Notes: generated by a model not told the origin, from the letters alone. Counted from the stretch's first letter, positions 19,762 through 29,812 are shown. The stretch is 64,000 bases of DNA from Pseudoxanthomonas sp. JBR18 (GCF_028198165.1 NZ_CP116339.1:1283001-1347000); one strand, 5' to 3'. Numbers and translations are program-made.

Positions 19762-21875
19762 GCAACACGCTTCCCCTCCTGATCGAACTGGGCACCGAGG
19801 AGCTGCCGGTCAAGGCCCTGCCCGGCCTGGCCGATGCGCTGTTCGACGGCATCAAGGCCGGCCTGGAAAAGCGCGGCGTGGCCGTGGACGCCACCGATGC
19901 GCGGCCGCTGTTCACCCCGCGCCGGCTGGCGGTGCTGCTGCCTGGCGTGTCGGCCGAGCAGCCCGAGCAGGCCAGTGAAGTGTTCGGCCCGTACGTGAAC
20001 ATCGCCCTGGATGCGGACGGCCAGCCGACCAAGGCCTTGAGCGGATTCGCGGCCAAGGCCGACGTGGAATGGACCGCACTGGCGCGCACCACCGATGCCA
20101 AGGGCGAGCGTTTCGTGCATCGCGCGGTCAAGCCGGGCGCGCGGACCGCCGCGCTGCTGCCGGAGGTGATCGCCGAGGCCATCGCCGCCATGCCCATCCC
20201 CAAGCCGATGCGCTGGGGCGACCACGACTACGCCTTCGCCCGCCCGGTGCAGTGGCTGGTGGTGCTGCTGGGCAGCGAGGTGGTGGAGATGCCGCTGATG
20301 GGCATCAAGTCCGACCGCATGAGCCGCGGCCACCGCTTCGAGCACGACAAGCCGGTGTGGATCGGCGCGCCGGGCGACTACGTCGAGGCGCTGGCCGCCG
20401 CGCGCGTGCTGGTCGACCCGCAGCAGCGCCGCGCACGCATCATCGAGCAGGTCCAGGCCGCCGCGCGCGGCGTGGGCGGCGATGCGCGCATCACCGACGA
20501 CAACCTGGAGCAGGTGGTGTGCCTGACCGAATGGCCTGGCGCGGTGGCCTGCAGCTTCGAGCCGGCATTCCTGGCGGTACCGCAGGAAGCGCTGATCGAG
20601 ACGATGGAGATCAACCAGAAGTTCTTCCCGGTGCTGCGCGATGGCACGCTGACCGAGCACTTCATCGGCATCGCCAATATCGAATCGCGCGACCCGGCCC
20701 AGGTACGCGCCGGCTATGAGCGGGTGATCCGCCCGCGCTTTGCCGATGCCAAGTTCTTCTTCGACGAGGACCTCAAGCAGGGCCTGGTGTCCATGGGCGA
20801 GGGCCTTGCGACCGTCACCTACCAGGCCAAGCTGGGCACGGTGGCCGACAAGGTCGCGCGCGTGGCCGCGCTGGCCGAAACGATCGCGCCGATGGTGGGC
20901 GTGGAGGCCGCGCAGGCGCGCCGCGCTGCGCTACTGGCCAAGAACGATCTGCAGTCGCGCATGGTCGGCGAGTTCCCCGAGCTGCAGGGCATCGCCGGGC
21001 GCCACTACGCGCTGGCCGCCGGTGAGCCGGCCGAGATCGCCCTGGCCATCGACGAAAGCTACCAGCCGCGCTTTGCCGGTGACGACATCGCCCTGTCGCC
21101 GCTGGGCAAGGTGTTGGCGATCGCCGAGCGCCTGGACACGCTGGCCGGTGGCTTTGCGGCGGGCTTGAAGCCGACCGGCAACAAGGATCCGTTCGCGCTG
21201 CGACGTAATGCACTGGGGCTGGCACGGACGATCATCGAGAGTGGGTTTGATCTGGACTTGAAGTCACTTCTGCACAGCGCCAATGGGTTGGTGGGCGAGC
21301 CCGGTCCTGCAAAGAAGGACAAGAGGGATCTGTTCGATGCGATGGATATGCGCCTGCCAGAAATCTACGACTTCATCCTCGACCGCCTGCGCGGCTACTA
21401 CGCCGACAAGGGCGTGAGCACCACCCAGTTCAACGCCGTGGCCGAACTCAAGCCGGCCTCGCTCTACGACTTCGACCGCCGCATCGACGCGATCGGCACC
21501 TTCGCCGCGCTGCCCCAGGCCGCGACCCTGGCCGCGGCCAACAAGCGCATCGCCAACATCCTCAGGAAGGCCCAGGCCGAGGACTTCCACATCCCCGACC
21601 ACATCAACAGGGGCCTGATCGAACACCCGGCCGAGGCCGCGCTGGCCGAGGCGGTGGAAGCGGCTATCGGCGACACCGATGCGGCCCTGCACCAGCACGA
21701 CTACGTGCAGGTGCTCTCGCGCCTAGCCCTGCTGCGCGAGCACGTCGATGCGTTCTTCGACGGGGTGATGGTCAACGCCGAAGACCAGGCCGTGCGTGCC
21801 AACCGCCTGGCCCTGCTGCAGCGCCTGTCCCAGCGGTTCGGCGCCGTGGCCGACATCGCCCAGTTGTCTGCGTGA
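19758..21875 (+). CDS. glyS: glycyl-tRNA synthetase beta subunit
   Basis: 705 aa, slightly longer than the usual 690. [18 protein letters not shown] opens the protein; [21 protein letters not shown] ([11 protein letters not shown]), the HD-like central region and a C-terminal anticodon-binding helical domain ([19 protein letters not shown]) follow. It binds tRNA-Gly in the alpha2beta2 enzyme. A short patch at about 21200-21345 uses codons visibly unlike the rest (see findings). Confidence 0.96.
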   Translation: MSNTLPLLIELGTEELPVKALPGLADALFDGIKAGLEKRGVAVDATDARPLFTPRRLAVLLPGVSAEQPEQASEVFGPYVNIALDADGQPTKALSGFAAKADVEWTALARTTDAKGERFVHRAVKPGARTAALLPEVIAEAIAAMPIPKPMRWGDHDYAFARPVQWLVVLLGSEVVEMPLMGIKSDRMSRGHRFEHDKPVWIGAPGDYVEALAAARVLVDPQQRRARIIEQVQAAARGVGGDARITDDNLEQVVCLTEWPGAVACSFEPAFLAVPQEALIETMEINQKFFPVLRDGTLTEHFIGIANIESRDPAQVRAGYERVIRPRFADAKFFFDEDLKQGLVSMGEGLATVTYQAKLGTVADKVARVAALAETIAPMVGVEAAQARRAALLAKNDLQSRMVGEFPELQGIAGRHYALAAGEPAEIALAIDESYQPRFAGDDIALSPLGKVLAIAERLDTLAGGFAAGLKPTGNKDPFALRRNALGLARTIIESGFDLDLKSLLHSANGLVGEPGPAKKDKRDLFDAMDMRLPEIYDFILDRLRGYYADKGVSTTQFNAVAELKPASLYDFDRRIDAIGTFAALPQAATLAAANKRIANILRKAQAEDFHIPDHINRGLIEHPAEAALAEAVEAAIGDTDAALHQHDYVQVLSRLALLREHVDAFFDGVMVNAEDQAVRANRLALLQRLSQRFGAVADIAQLSA

Positions 21876-21955
21876 TCGATCCGGTGGGGCGCGCCGGGGC
21901 GCGCCCTCATGACGCCTTAACCCGGCCGATGCGAGGCGCCGGGTATGCTCCGCCC

Positions 21956-24034
21956 ATGCGCTTTTTCCCCCCGTTTGCCATTGCCGCCGTGTTGTTGCTG
22001 CTGCCCACGGCCTCACTGGCGGCGGTCATCGTCGACAAGGTCCAGATCAAGGGCCTGAACGAGGACAACGACACCGAGCGCGCGATGGCCGAGAACATCC
22101 GCGTCTCGCTGACCTTCAACGATGCCCTGGGCAAGCGCCTGGGCGAGGCGCGCCTGGAATACCTGATGGACCAGACCAAGGCCGAGGCGGCCAAGGCGCT
22201 GGAGCCGTTTGGGTATTACACGCCCACCATCGAGGTCAGCTCGCAGCGCCAGGAGGCCGCGGACGCCGACACGCCACAGCCGGAGCCCGGCGCCGCCAGC
22301 CCGCAACGCGAGACGGTGCAGGCAGCCGAGGACAACGACAAGGACGATGGGGATCCCGACGACGCCACGTCCAGCGAGCCGGAAGGCCGGGTCGAGCGCG
22401 ACAGCCGCGATGCCGACGGCCAGGTGACCACCTCCACCGCCCCGGCCGACGCCCAGGACGACCGCGCCGCGACCGCCGCCTCCGCGCAGGCGGGGCAAGC
22501 CCAGGACCAGCCGCGCCGCCCACGCCGGCCGGCCGACCACATGACCATCACCGTGACCGTGACCCCGGGCGAGCCGGTGCGCGTGCGCGACGCGGATATC
22601 CGCATCGAGGGCCAGGGCGGCAACGACCGCTACCTGGCCGAGGACCTGGCCGCCTTCACCCCGCGCGTGGGCGACATCTTCGACCACCAGACCTACGAGG
22701 CGAGCAAGCTCAAGATCGTGCGGCGCCTGGCCGAGCGCGGCTACCTGGATGCGGACTTCATGGACCGCAAGGTGGAGGTCACCCGCGCCGAGCACGCCGC
22801 CGACATCGACCTGTCCTGGATCAGCGGCATCCGCTACGACATGGGACCCACGCGTTTCCATCAGGACTACTTCCGCCCCGGCCTGCTGGACAAGCTGGTG
22901 TACTGGAAGGAAGGCAGCTATTACCACCAGGGCAAGCTGGACCGCCTGCGCCAGTCGCTGGTGCAGCTGGACTACTTCAGCGGCATCGACATCCAGGCCA
23001 ATCCGGAAGAGGCGGTCGACGGCCGCGTGCCGATCGACGTCAACCTCAAGCTGGCCCCGCGCAACATCTATACCGCCGGCGTGAGCTACGGCACCGAGTA
23101 CGGCGCGGGTTTCCTGGCTGGCGTCGAGCGGCGCTACGTCAATTCGCGCGGACACAAGCTCAAGACGCTGCTGGACTACACCCAGAACCGCAAGTCGCTG
23201 ACCACCACCTACCGCATCCCCGCGTTCAAGTGGCTCGACGGCTGGTACGCGGCCACCGCGCAGGTCTACGACGAACAGACCGACTACATCGACACGCGCC
23301 GGGTCGAGCTGATCGGCAGCCGCAGCGGCGAGCTCAACGATCAGTGGACGCTGACCGCCTCGGTGCATGCGCTGCGCGAGCGCTGGCTGTTCCAGATCGC
23401 CGACGATGGCGACGGCGCCCTGGCCAGCCGCCCGTACCGCTATGCCACCTACGTCTACCCACAGGTGGAGGCGCAGTACGTCAACGTCGATGACCGCCTG
23501 TTCCCGCGCAGCGGCTACGTGGGCAGGGCCACCCTGCGCGGCGGGCTGGAGGGCGCCGGCTCAGATACCAATTTCGCCCAGATCCAGCTCGGCGCCACGT
23601 GGTATCGGGGCCTGGGCGACAACGACCGCCTGATCGTGCGCGGCGAACTGAGCCAGACCACGTCGGGCTCCCAGGACGCGCTGCCGCCCAGCCTGCGCTT
23701 CTACGCCGGCGGCGACCACAGCATCCGCGGCTACCAGTACCGCGAGGTGGGCCCGCGGGTGGAGACCGACGGCGGCGAGTATTCGGTGGGCGGCAGCAAG
23801 CTGGTCACCGGCAGCGTCGAATACGAGCACTATTACAAGGGCGGTCCGTTCGGCGGGGCGATCTTCGTCGACAGCGGCAGCGCCTACGACGACTCGCCTG
23901 ACTTCAAGACAGGTGTCGGTATCGGGGTGCGCTACAAGTCGCCGATCGGCCCGATCCGGGTGGACATCGCCCACGGCCTGGACGACCCCGACTCGGTGGT
24001 GCAGCTGTACCTGAGCATCGGGGCGACGCTGTGA
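21956..24034 (+). CDS. tamA: autotransporter assembly factor TamA (Omp85 family)
   Basis: 692 aa. Signal peptide (cleavage near LAA, residue 22), POTRA domains, then a 16-strand barrel with the Omp85 signature region GGDHSIRGYQYREVGPR and a terminal barrel strand ending LSIGATL. A low-complexity acidic/Gln/Ala-rich segment of about 100 residues (about 96-193) interrupts the first POTRA. TamA inserts outer-membrane proteins together with inner-membrane TamB, encoded next. The frame is open from 21872, but ATG at 21956 begins the signal peptide. Confidence 0.92.
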   Translation: MRFFPPFAIAAVLLLLPTASLAAVIVDKVQIKGLNEDNDTERAMAENIRVSLTFNDALGKRLGEARLEYLMDQTKAEAAKALEPFGYYTPTIEVSSQRQEAADADTPQPEPGAASPQRETVQAAEDNDKDDGDPDDATSSEPEGRVERDSRDADGQVTTSTAPADAQDDRAATAASAQAGQAQDQPRRPRRPADHMTITVTVTPGEPVRVRDADIRIEGQGGNDRYLAEDLAAFTPRVGDIFDHQTYEASKLKIVRRLAERGYLDADFMDRKVEVTRAEHAADIDLSWISGIRYDMGPTRFHQDYFRPGLLDKLVYWKEGSYYHQGKLDRLRQSLVQLDYFSGIDIQANPEEAVDGRVPIDVNLKLAPRNIYTAGVSYGTEYGAGFLAGVERRYVNSRGHKLKTLLDYTQNRKSLTTTYRIPAFKWLDGWYAATAQVYDEQTDYIDTRRVELIGSRSGELNDQWTLTASVHALRERWLFQIADDGDGALASRPYRYATYVYPQVEAQYVNVDDRLFPRSGYVGRATLRGGLEGAGSDTNFAQIQLGATWYRGLGDNDRLIVRGELSQTTSGSQDALPPSLRFYAGGDHSIRGYQYREVGPRVETDGGEYSVGGSKLVTGSVEYEHYYKGGPFGGAIFVDSGSAYDDSPDFKTGVGIGVRYKSPIGPIRVDIAHGLDDPDSVVQLYLSIGATL

Positions 24035-27000
24035 AGCGGCGCATCGATCCCAACCTGAGCCCGGAAGAGCGCGAGGCGCGCATCGCCGAGTTGCGCGCGC
24101 GGCGGCGGCGCCGCATGCGCACGCTGGCCATCCGCAGCGCCATCGGCACCGGCGTGCTGGTGGTCGTGTTGGCCGTGGCCCTGTACTGGCTGTTGCAGAC
24201 CGTCGCCGGGCGCGACGTGCTGTTGGCCCAGGTCAAGGCACGCCTGCCCGCCGGGGCCACGCTGAGTTACGACAGCGCGGAAGGACCCTTGGCCGGCCCG
24301 CTGACGCTGACCAATGTGCACTTCGTCTACGACACGATCGACTTCACCGCCAAACGGATCACCCTGGACCCGGACCTGCGCCCCTTGCTGGGCCGGCGCC
24401 TGCGCCTGGACAGCCTGCAGATCACCGATGCGCACCTGGAGATGGCGCCCAGCCCGGATGAGCCCTTCGAGCTGCCGCGCTGGCCGGAGGTGATGCCGCA
24501 GATCGAACTCCCCCTGGACCTGCAGGCCGACCAGCTGGTGGTGGATCGCTTTGTCTACACCTCCGGCGGCGAACAGGTGATGGACATCAGCAGCCTGCGC
24601 GGCGGCATCGACATGGGCGATGGCTACGTCGAGGCGACCGCAATCAAGGCCCGCACCAACCTGGGCAATTTCAGTGTGGACGGCTACTACCGGCCCGGCG
24701 ACCGTTACGACACCGATCTGACGGTGTCGGCCGGCTTCCCCGCGCAGCGTGGCAAGGCCCCGGCGCGCCTGGGCCTGGTGGCGCGCGGCGATGTCCGGCA
24801 CATGGAGGTCGCCATTGGCGGCAACGCGCCGGCGCCGGTGCGCGTGCACCTGGACGTGCGTGGCGCCAGCAAGCCGGACTGGGCGCTGCGCGCGCGCAGC
24901 AAGCAGCTGGACCTGGCGCTGTTCGGCGTGGGTGCCGCCGATGCACCGCCATTGGCCTTCGACCTGCGCGCCAGCGGGACCGACGGCGGCGCGGCGGTCA
25001 GCGGCACGGCGACCCAGGGCGAGAACACCGTGGTGATCGAGCCCTCGCACGTGCGCATCGCCGATACCACCCTGACCGTCGAACCGCTGGCGGTGCAGCT
25101 GCTCGGTGGCCGGGTGACGCTGCGCGGCCATGCCGATTTCGCCGACACCGCCGATCCGACCTTCAAGTTCGCGGTCAACGCGCGCGACCTGCAATGGGGC
25201 GCGGGCGAGCAGCACATCAGCGCCGACGCCGACCTGGGCGTGGCCGGGCGCAAGGCGCGCTGGGTGGCAATCGGCAAGGCCGACCTGGCCCGCGGGCAGG
25301 ACACGGCCAAGGTCGACTTCGACGGGCGTGGCGACCTGGAGAAGGTCCTGCTCAAGACGCTCAAGGCGACCACGCCGGCCGGCGCGCTGGACGTCACCGG
25401 CCAGGTCGGCTGGGCACCGCAGCTGTCCTGGGACGTCAAGGCGACCCTGGACGGCTTCGACCCGGGTTACTTCGCCGCCGGCTGGGATGGTGCGGTCACC
25501 GGCACCCTGGCCAGCCAGGGCGCCCAGCGCGATCCGGCGGCCGGCAAGGGCAGCGGCTTCGATGCCAGCCTGGACATCCCCAGGCTTGGCGGCCGGCTGC
25601 GCGACCGCAAGCTGTCCGGCAGCGGCAATTTCACCGTGCAGGGCGCCAATGGCGACGGCAAGCTGGACCTGACCCTGGGCAGCAGCCACCTGCGCGCGCA
25701 GGGCTCGGTCGCCGACACGCTGGACATCGATGCCGATCTCTCGCCGCTACAGCTGGCCGACCTGCTGCCGGGCGCCACCGGCCGTCTGTCCGGCACGCTC
25801 AAGCTGAGCGGCGCACGCACTGCACCGACGCTGGACGCCGACCTGTCCGGCAACGCCCTCAAACTCGACAGCTACGCGGCGGACACCTTCAGCCTGCGCG
25901 GCCGCCTGCCGTGGAAGGGCAGCGGTGGCGATCTGGCCTTGCGCGGCACCGGCGTGCAGGCCGGTCTACTGCTGGACACCCTGGCCGTGGACGCGCGCGG
26001 CGCCGTGCAGGATCTGGAACTGGCCGTGCGGGCCGACAACCCCACCGTCTCGCTGACCCTCGGCGGCCAGGCGCGGCAGGCCCAGGACGGCAGCTGGTCC
26101 GGCGCACTGGACACCCTGCGCCTCGTGCCGTCCAAGGGCGATGCCTGGGCGCTGACCGACCCGGCGCGCTTCACCCAGTCCGGCACTGCCTTCACCCTGT
26201 CCGACAGCTGCCTGTCCGGTGCCGACGATGGCAGCCTGTGCCTGTCGGCGGACTGGCCGCGCAACGGGGTGAGCGTGCACTCGGACAAGCTGCCGCTGAC
26301 CCTCATCCAGCCGTGGCTCGCGCCCAGCGACGGACGCCCGCTCACCCTGCGCGGCGAGATGACGCTGGACGCCAACCTCAAGCCGCAGGGCAACGCCTGG
26401 CAGGGCCAGATCCACCTGGCCTCGATGGACGGCGGGTTGAAGATGGGCCGCAATACGCGCGGCGAGATCGTGCACTACGACCACTTCAGCATCGACGTGG
26501 ACATGACCCCGCAGCACATCCACGGCCGCCTGGGCACCGGCTTTGCCGGCAACGGCTACGTGGACGCCACCTTTGACACCGGCTGGGACGACTTCGCCCC
26601 CCTCAGCGGCGATATCTACCTCTACAACGACCGCCTGTTCTGGCTGGAGCTGTTTTCGCCGGACTTGGTCCGGCCCAGGGGTAAGCTCAAGGGCCACGTC
26701 GGCCTGGCCGGCACCCGCGGCACACCGCTGCTCAGCGGCGAGGCGGACCTGAGCGAGTTCACCGGCGACCTGCCGGCGCTGGGCATCACCCTGGTCGATG
26801 GCGCCGCGCAGCTGACCGCCCTGTCCGACGGCTCGGCCAAGATCACCGGCAGCATGAAATCGCAGTCGGCCACCGGCGGCGGCGATACCGGCGGCACCCT
26901 GTCCATCGACGGCTCACTCGGCTGGCAGGGCGGCGACGAACCCCTGCTGTTCAAGGTGCGCGGCGAGAACTTCCTGGCCTCGGACACCACCGAGTTGCGT

Positions 27001-27882
27001 GCGGTGGTCGCCCCGGACATGACCATCGCCCTGCAGGACAACGTGCTGGGCGTGGGCGGCAAGGTCACCGTGCCCTCGGCCACCATCAACCTGGAAAAAC
27101 TTAGCGAGGGCGTGTCCACCTCCGAGGACGTGGTGGTGCTGGACCCGGCCGATCCGGAAGCAGGCGGCAGCTCGCTGCTCAAGCTGGACCTGGCCATCAG
27201 CCTGGGCAATGCGGTCAAGCTCAATGGCTTCGGCCTGGACGGCACGCTGCAGGGCGACATGAGCGTGCACTCGCGCGCCGGACGCGCGATGTCGGCCACC
27301 GGCCAGCTCAACGTGGACGGGCGCTACACCGCCTACGGGCAGAAGCTCTCCATCACCCGTGGCGAGCTGAGCTGGAGCAACGACGACGTCTCCGACCCCA
27401 ACATCAACATCCGCGCCGAGCGCGAGGTGGTCAGCGCCGGGGTGACGGCCGGCATCGACGTCACCGGCCGCGCCAGTGCGCCGCATGCCAGCGTGTGGTC
27501 CAACCCGGAAACCTCCGAGTCCGACGCACTGGCCTACCTAGTGCTGGGCCGCCCGCTGAGCAACGCCAACAGCCAGGAAAGCGCGCAAGTCAGCGCCGCC
27601 TCCTCGGCCCTGTCCGCTGGCGCCGGCCTGGTCGCCTCGCAGCTGGGCGCCAAGATCGGCCTGGACGATGCCGGCGTGCTGGAGTCGCGCACGATGGGCG
27701 CCTCGGTGTTCGGCGTGGGCAAGTACCTCTCGCCCAAGCTCTACGTCAGCTATGGCGTGTCGATGGTCGGCTCCGGCTCGGTGGTCACGTTGAAATACCT
27801 CCTGCGCAAGGGCTTCAACGCCGAGATCGAATCCTCCACCGTGGAGACGCGCGGCTCGCTCAACTGGCGCAAGGAAAAGTAG
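24031..27882 (+). CDS. tamB: translocation and assembly module protein TamB
   Basis: 1283 aa. One N-terminal membrane anchor (residues about 31-55), a very long stretch of repeating beta strands forming the bridge-like TamB/AsmA-type groove, and the C-terminal DUF490 domain (GRYTAYGQKLSITRGELSW..., LAYLVLGRPLS, then GKYLSPKLYVSYGVSM). TamB spans the periplasm and is implicated in phospholipid transport and outer-membrane assembly. The GTG start overlaps the tamA stop (GTGA), so the two are coupled. Confidence 0.93.
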   Translation: MKRRIDPNLSPEEREARIAELRARRRRRMRTLAIRSAIGTGVLVVVLAVALYWLLQTVAGRDVLLAQVKARLPAGATLSYDSAEGPLAGPLTLTNVHFVYDTIDFTAKRITLDPDLRPLLGRRLRLDSLQITDAHLEMAPSPDEPFELPRWPEVMPQIELPLDLQADQLVVDRFVYTSGGEQVMDISSLRGGIDMGDGYVEATAIKARTNLGNFSVDGYYRPGDRYDTDLTVSAGFPAQRGKAPARLGLVARGDVRHMEVAIGGNAPAPVRVHLDVRGASKPDWALRARSKQLDLALFGVGAADAPPLAFDLRASGTDGGAAVSGTATQGENTVVIEPSHVRIADTTLTVEPLAVQLLGGRVTLRGHADFADTADPTFKFAVNARDLQWGAGEQHISADADLGVAGRKARWVAIGKADLARGQDTAKVDFDGRGDLEKVLLKTLKATTPAGALDVTGQVGWAPQLSWDVKATLDGFDPGYFAAGWDGAVTGTLASQGAQRDPAAGKGSGFDASLDIPRLGGRLRDRKLSGSGNFTVQGANGDGKLDLTLGSSHLRAQGSVADTLDIDADLSPLQLADLLPGATGRLSGTLKLSGARTAPTLDADLSGNALKLDSYAADTFSLRGRLPWKGSGGDLALRGTGVQAGLLLDTLAVDARGAVQDLELAVRADNPTVSLTLGGQARQAQDGSWSGALDTLRLVPSKGDAWALTDPARFTQSGTAFTLSDSCLSGADDGSLCLSADWPRNGVSVHSDKLPLTLIQPWLAPSDGRPLTLRGEMTLDANLKPQGNAWQGQIHLASMDGGLKMGRNTRGEIVHYDHFSIDVDMTPQHIHGRLGTGFAGNGYVDATFDTGWDDFAPLSGDIYLYNDRLFWLELFSPDLVRPRGKLKGHVGLAGTRGTPLLSGEADLSEFTGDLPALGITLVDGAAQLTALSDGSAKITGSMKSQSATGGGDTGGTLSIDGSLGWQGGDEPLLFKVRGENFLASDTTELRAVVAPDMTIALQDNVLGVGGKVTVPSATINLEKLSEGVSTSEDVVVLDPADPEAGGSSLLKLDLAISLGNAVKLNGFGLDGTLQGDMSVHSRAGRAMSATGQLNVDGRYTAYGQKLSITRGELSWSNDDVSDPNINIRAEREVVSAGVTAGIDVTGRASAPHASVWSNPETSESDALAYLVLGRPLSNANSQESAQVSAASSALSAGAGLVASQLGAKIGLDDAGVLESRTMGASVFGVGKYLSPKLYVSYGVSMVGSGSVVTLKYLLRKGFNAEIESSTVETRGSLNWRKEK

Positions 27883-27980
27883 CCGGCGCTCGCCTGATCC
27901 ACCGCGCCGTGTCGATCAGGCCGCTTCAGAATCCCCGCCGGCCGCCGCTATCAGTGCCTCAAAATCACGATGAGGCCAGA

Positions 27981-28574
27981 ATGGAACTCCTGCCCAAGCT
28001 TTTTCTGCTGACCGCGCTCTTCGCTGCCGCTTCTTCGGCAGCCGCCCTCCCCCTCGGCGACGATGACGAAGACGAGGATCAGCGCCAAGTCAATCCCGAC
28101 AACCAGGCCCGCATCCGCTTTTTCGGACAAGCCGTGATCGGCCTGGAGTTCTACCGCAACACCATGTGCTACGGCGGCGATGCGGAAAGCGAAACGCCCT
28201 CCAGTCGCGGGTTCGGCGGCGCCTTCGGCAGCAAGAAGAGCATCTCGCTGGGCATGCCGGTCACCCCCAACGTCATCAATCTCAAGCAGCGCAACGGCAT
28301 CCTGGCCAAGGCGTTCTATCGCGAGTACGCCATCACCGCCGGCGAACCCATCGCCATCCATGGGTCGTACTACGAAGCCACCAGCCACATGTCCCGTGGC
28401 TGCGAGGACTTCGGCGTGTCCTTCGTCCCCGAGAAGGATCAGGACTACGAAGTGGCCCTGGACCTCACGGACAAGTTCTGCCGTCTGGTTGTCTCCAAAA
28501 TCAGCCAGACCAGCGAAGGCGTGGCGCTGGCCCCGGTCGAACTCAAAGACGCGCAGGAATGTGGTGACGAATAA
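27981..28574 (+). CDS. secreted protein of unknown function
   Basis: 197 aa from ATG at 27981 (the frame is open much further upstream only because of GC bias). The signal peptide ends near AAA-LP at about residue 23, followed by a short acidic stretch DDDEDEDQ. Four cysteines in the mature chain (MCYGG, GCEDF, FCRLV, ECGDE) could form two disulfides. No family recognised. It is the last ordinary gene before the integron array. Confidence 0.65.
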   Translation: MELLPKLFLLTALFAAASSAAALPLGDDDEDEDQRQVNPDNQARIRFFGQAVIGLEFYRNTMCYGGDAESETPSSRGFGGAFGSKKSISLGMPVTPNVINLKQRNGILAKAFYREYAITAGEPIAIHGSYYEATSHMSRGCEDFGVSFVPEKDQDYEVALDLTDKFCRLVVSKISQTSEGVALAPVELKDAQECGDE

Positions 28575-28822
28575 CGCCGGTTCGCACGCAAGCCTGGCTC
28601 CGTCGAGGGCGAGATGCCTGGACCGGCTCTGGCTTGCACAGCCGATCGGAAAGATCGCGCCCACCACACAGTTGCCGCCCATGAAATCGAGCCACGAGAC
28701 GCGGCCCGTTACACCCACGCTTCCGACGCGTATCTCATACACCCTCGATGTCGATGCCCCAACGGAAGTGGGGTGGGCGAGCAAACACCGCCAAGCCCCT
28801 GATTCCGCTAACCGAGGTGTGA
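28575..28822. other. intergenic region left of the array, no integrase
   Basis: About 250 bp where a divergent integrase gene would be expected. I find no reading frame on either strand resembling a tyrosine recombinase; the long minus-strand open frame here is the complement of the secreted-protein gene extended by GC bias. Nothing else recognised. Confidence 0.5.
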
Positions 28823-28851
28823 TTGACACCGGCGGGGCTGTGCTGAATATT
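28823..28851 (+). promoter_or_regulatory. candidate Pc promoter of the cassette array
   Basis: Perfect -35 box TTGACA at 28823-28828, exactly 17 bp, then AATATT at 28846-28851 (four of six consensus bases). It points into the array and would start transcripts near 28858, just before the attI-like site, the position a cassette promoter occupies in integrons. Confidence 0.6.
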
Positions 28852-28875
28852 CTCGGGGAACGCCCCGCTTATGGG

Positions 28876-28893
28876 GCCTAATAGTTGTTAGGC
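28876..28893 (+). other. attI-like primary recombination site
   Basis: GCCTAAT, a 4-bp gap, then the core GTTAGGC (28887-28893). This is the layout of the simple site that ends class 1 attI (an inverted core shortly before GTTAGGC). It abuts the first cassette, and crossover would fall after G28887. No integrase-binding direct repeats could be confirmed. Confidence 0.5.
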
Positions 28894-29122
28894 GTGTGCC
28901 TTCTTCTCTGGCTTGGCGCTCCCGGTTGCGCCAGCCACCGCGCCAGCGGATAGTTGGCAGGTCACCTCATCGGACGGCCAACGTGGCAAGCCCTGCATCG
29001 GACGCAGTACAAGACGGCCACTCTGTCGGCGCGCACGCCTCGCCGGCCACCTGCGTTGGGCCGTCCTGGCCTAACAAGTCAATCAAGCCGAAGCCGCTCC
29101 GCGGCTCGGCTTATTTCCAGCG
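28888..29122 (+). repeat. cassette C1: 235-bp family, copy 1
   Basis: First cassette of the array, exactly 235 bp including its attC. Copies of the same length and about 80-90% identity are at 31366-31600 and 35978-36212. A 76-codon frame (GTG at 28899 or nearby, running through the attC) is open in all three, but differences among copies fall at all codon positions, so coding is doubtful. Function unknown; it may carry a promoter or RNA rather than a protein. Confidence 0.7.
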
Positions 29123-29128
29123 TTAGAG
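29069..29128 (+). repeat. attC1
   Basis: Left core GCCTAAC, imperfect palindrome with CCGAAGCCGCTCCGCGGCTCGG, right core GTTAGAG. It closes cassette C1. Ends in the variant TTATTTCCAGC typical of the 235-bp family. Confidence 0.9.
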
Positions 29129-29131
29129 TTG

Positions 29132-29575
29132 ATGAGAACGTTTGTAGCAGTTGTAACGGCCATTCTGGCAGCAGCACTTGCGCCAGCCCTGGCTTTTGTT
29201 TCTGCTGCGATGGCTTTGAACGGAAAAGGACTAGGCAGCAGCGAAGACATCATTTCTTTCCTGGCCCTAGTCGGATTCTGCATGCTTTTCGCCATTGCTC
29301 ATGCAGTTATTCTTGGTTTGCCGGTGTCACTCTGGCTGCTACGTACTAACAAATTCGTGCTTCGCTCAATGCTTTTGGCGGGATCCCTCATCGGATCCGT
29401 GCCCATTGCATTGTTAGCTAATAGCCTATTGAGATCCGACTGGATTGACTATCTTCAGCTTGTTTTCAATGCCGGCGCCCTCGGCATAATCGGCAGCACG
29501 GCCTTCTATTTCACCTTTCAGGGCATCAACTCTAACAATTCATTCAAGCCGAAACCGCTTCGCGGTTCGGCTTAA
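29132..29575 (+). CDS. cassette C2: integral membrane protein, copy 1
   Basis: 147 aa with four predicted membrane helices (residues about 1-25, 40-70, 80-100 and 115-135). No family recognised. The frame reads into the attC and stops at TAA in its right arm, giving the tail SNNSFKPKPLRGSA. No difference from the cassette at 36213-36673 was seen over the full length. The ATG is nine bases after the core and lacks a good Shine-Dalgarno. Confidence 0.7.
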   Translation: MRTFVAVVTAILAAALAPALAFVSAAMALNGKGLGSSEDIISFLALVGFCMLFAIAHAVILGLPVSLWLLRTNKFVLRSMLLAGSLIGSVPIALLANSLLRSDWIDYLQLVFNAGALGIIGSTAFYFTFQGINSNNSFKPKPLRGSA

Positions 29576-29589
29576 TTCAGGCGTTAGGC
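29530..29589 (+). repeat. attC2
   Basis: Left core CTCTAAC, stem around AAGCCGAAACCGCTTCGCGG, right core GTTAGGC. The left core is the exact complement of the first bases of its own cassette (GTTAGAG). Confidence 0.92.
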
Positions 29590-29593
29590 CGCA

Positions 29594-29812
29594 ATGGACA
29601 AAATTCTGAGAAAATGCGATGAATGCGAGAGCCAATATGCCGCCACCGCTTCAAACATGTCGTCGCTTTGTCCAGAGTGCTCTCATATTCTGTATGCCAC
29701 ACCCGAATGCCCACATGAGTTCGTTTCAGGGCAATGTGTCATCTGCGGCTGGGATGGCTCCAGCTCGCCATACATTCAATCGCTACTGCGGCCGCCTCAG
29801 TCGTCAGCCTAA
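29594..29812 (+). CDS. cassette C3: small zinc-ribbon-like protein
   Basis: 72 aa with four Cys pairs or near-pairs: CDEC (8/11), CPEC (26/29), ECPH (39) and CVICG (48/51), which suggests two zinc-binding ribbons. No named family recognised. The stop TAA is the one inside the attC left core GCCTAAC. The ATG lies five bases after the AGG of the preceding GTTAGGC core. Confidence 0.65.
   Translation: MDKILRKCDECESQYAATASNMSSLCPECSHILYATPECPHEFVSGQCVICGWDGSSSPYIQSLLRPPQSSA

Noticed and set aside
27951..28829. 292-codon minus-strand frame reaching the attI-like site, considered as the missing integrase
   Set aside because: No tyrosine-recombinase motifs and no integrase-like N-terminus; it is the complement of the secreted-protein gene.
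28896..29126. 76-codon frames in the three 235-bp cassettes as protein genes
   Set aside because: Substitutions among copies are spread over all codon positions and the frame continues through the attC; kept only as a cassette family, coding undecided.
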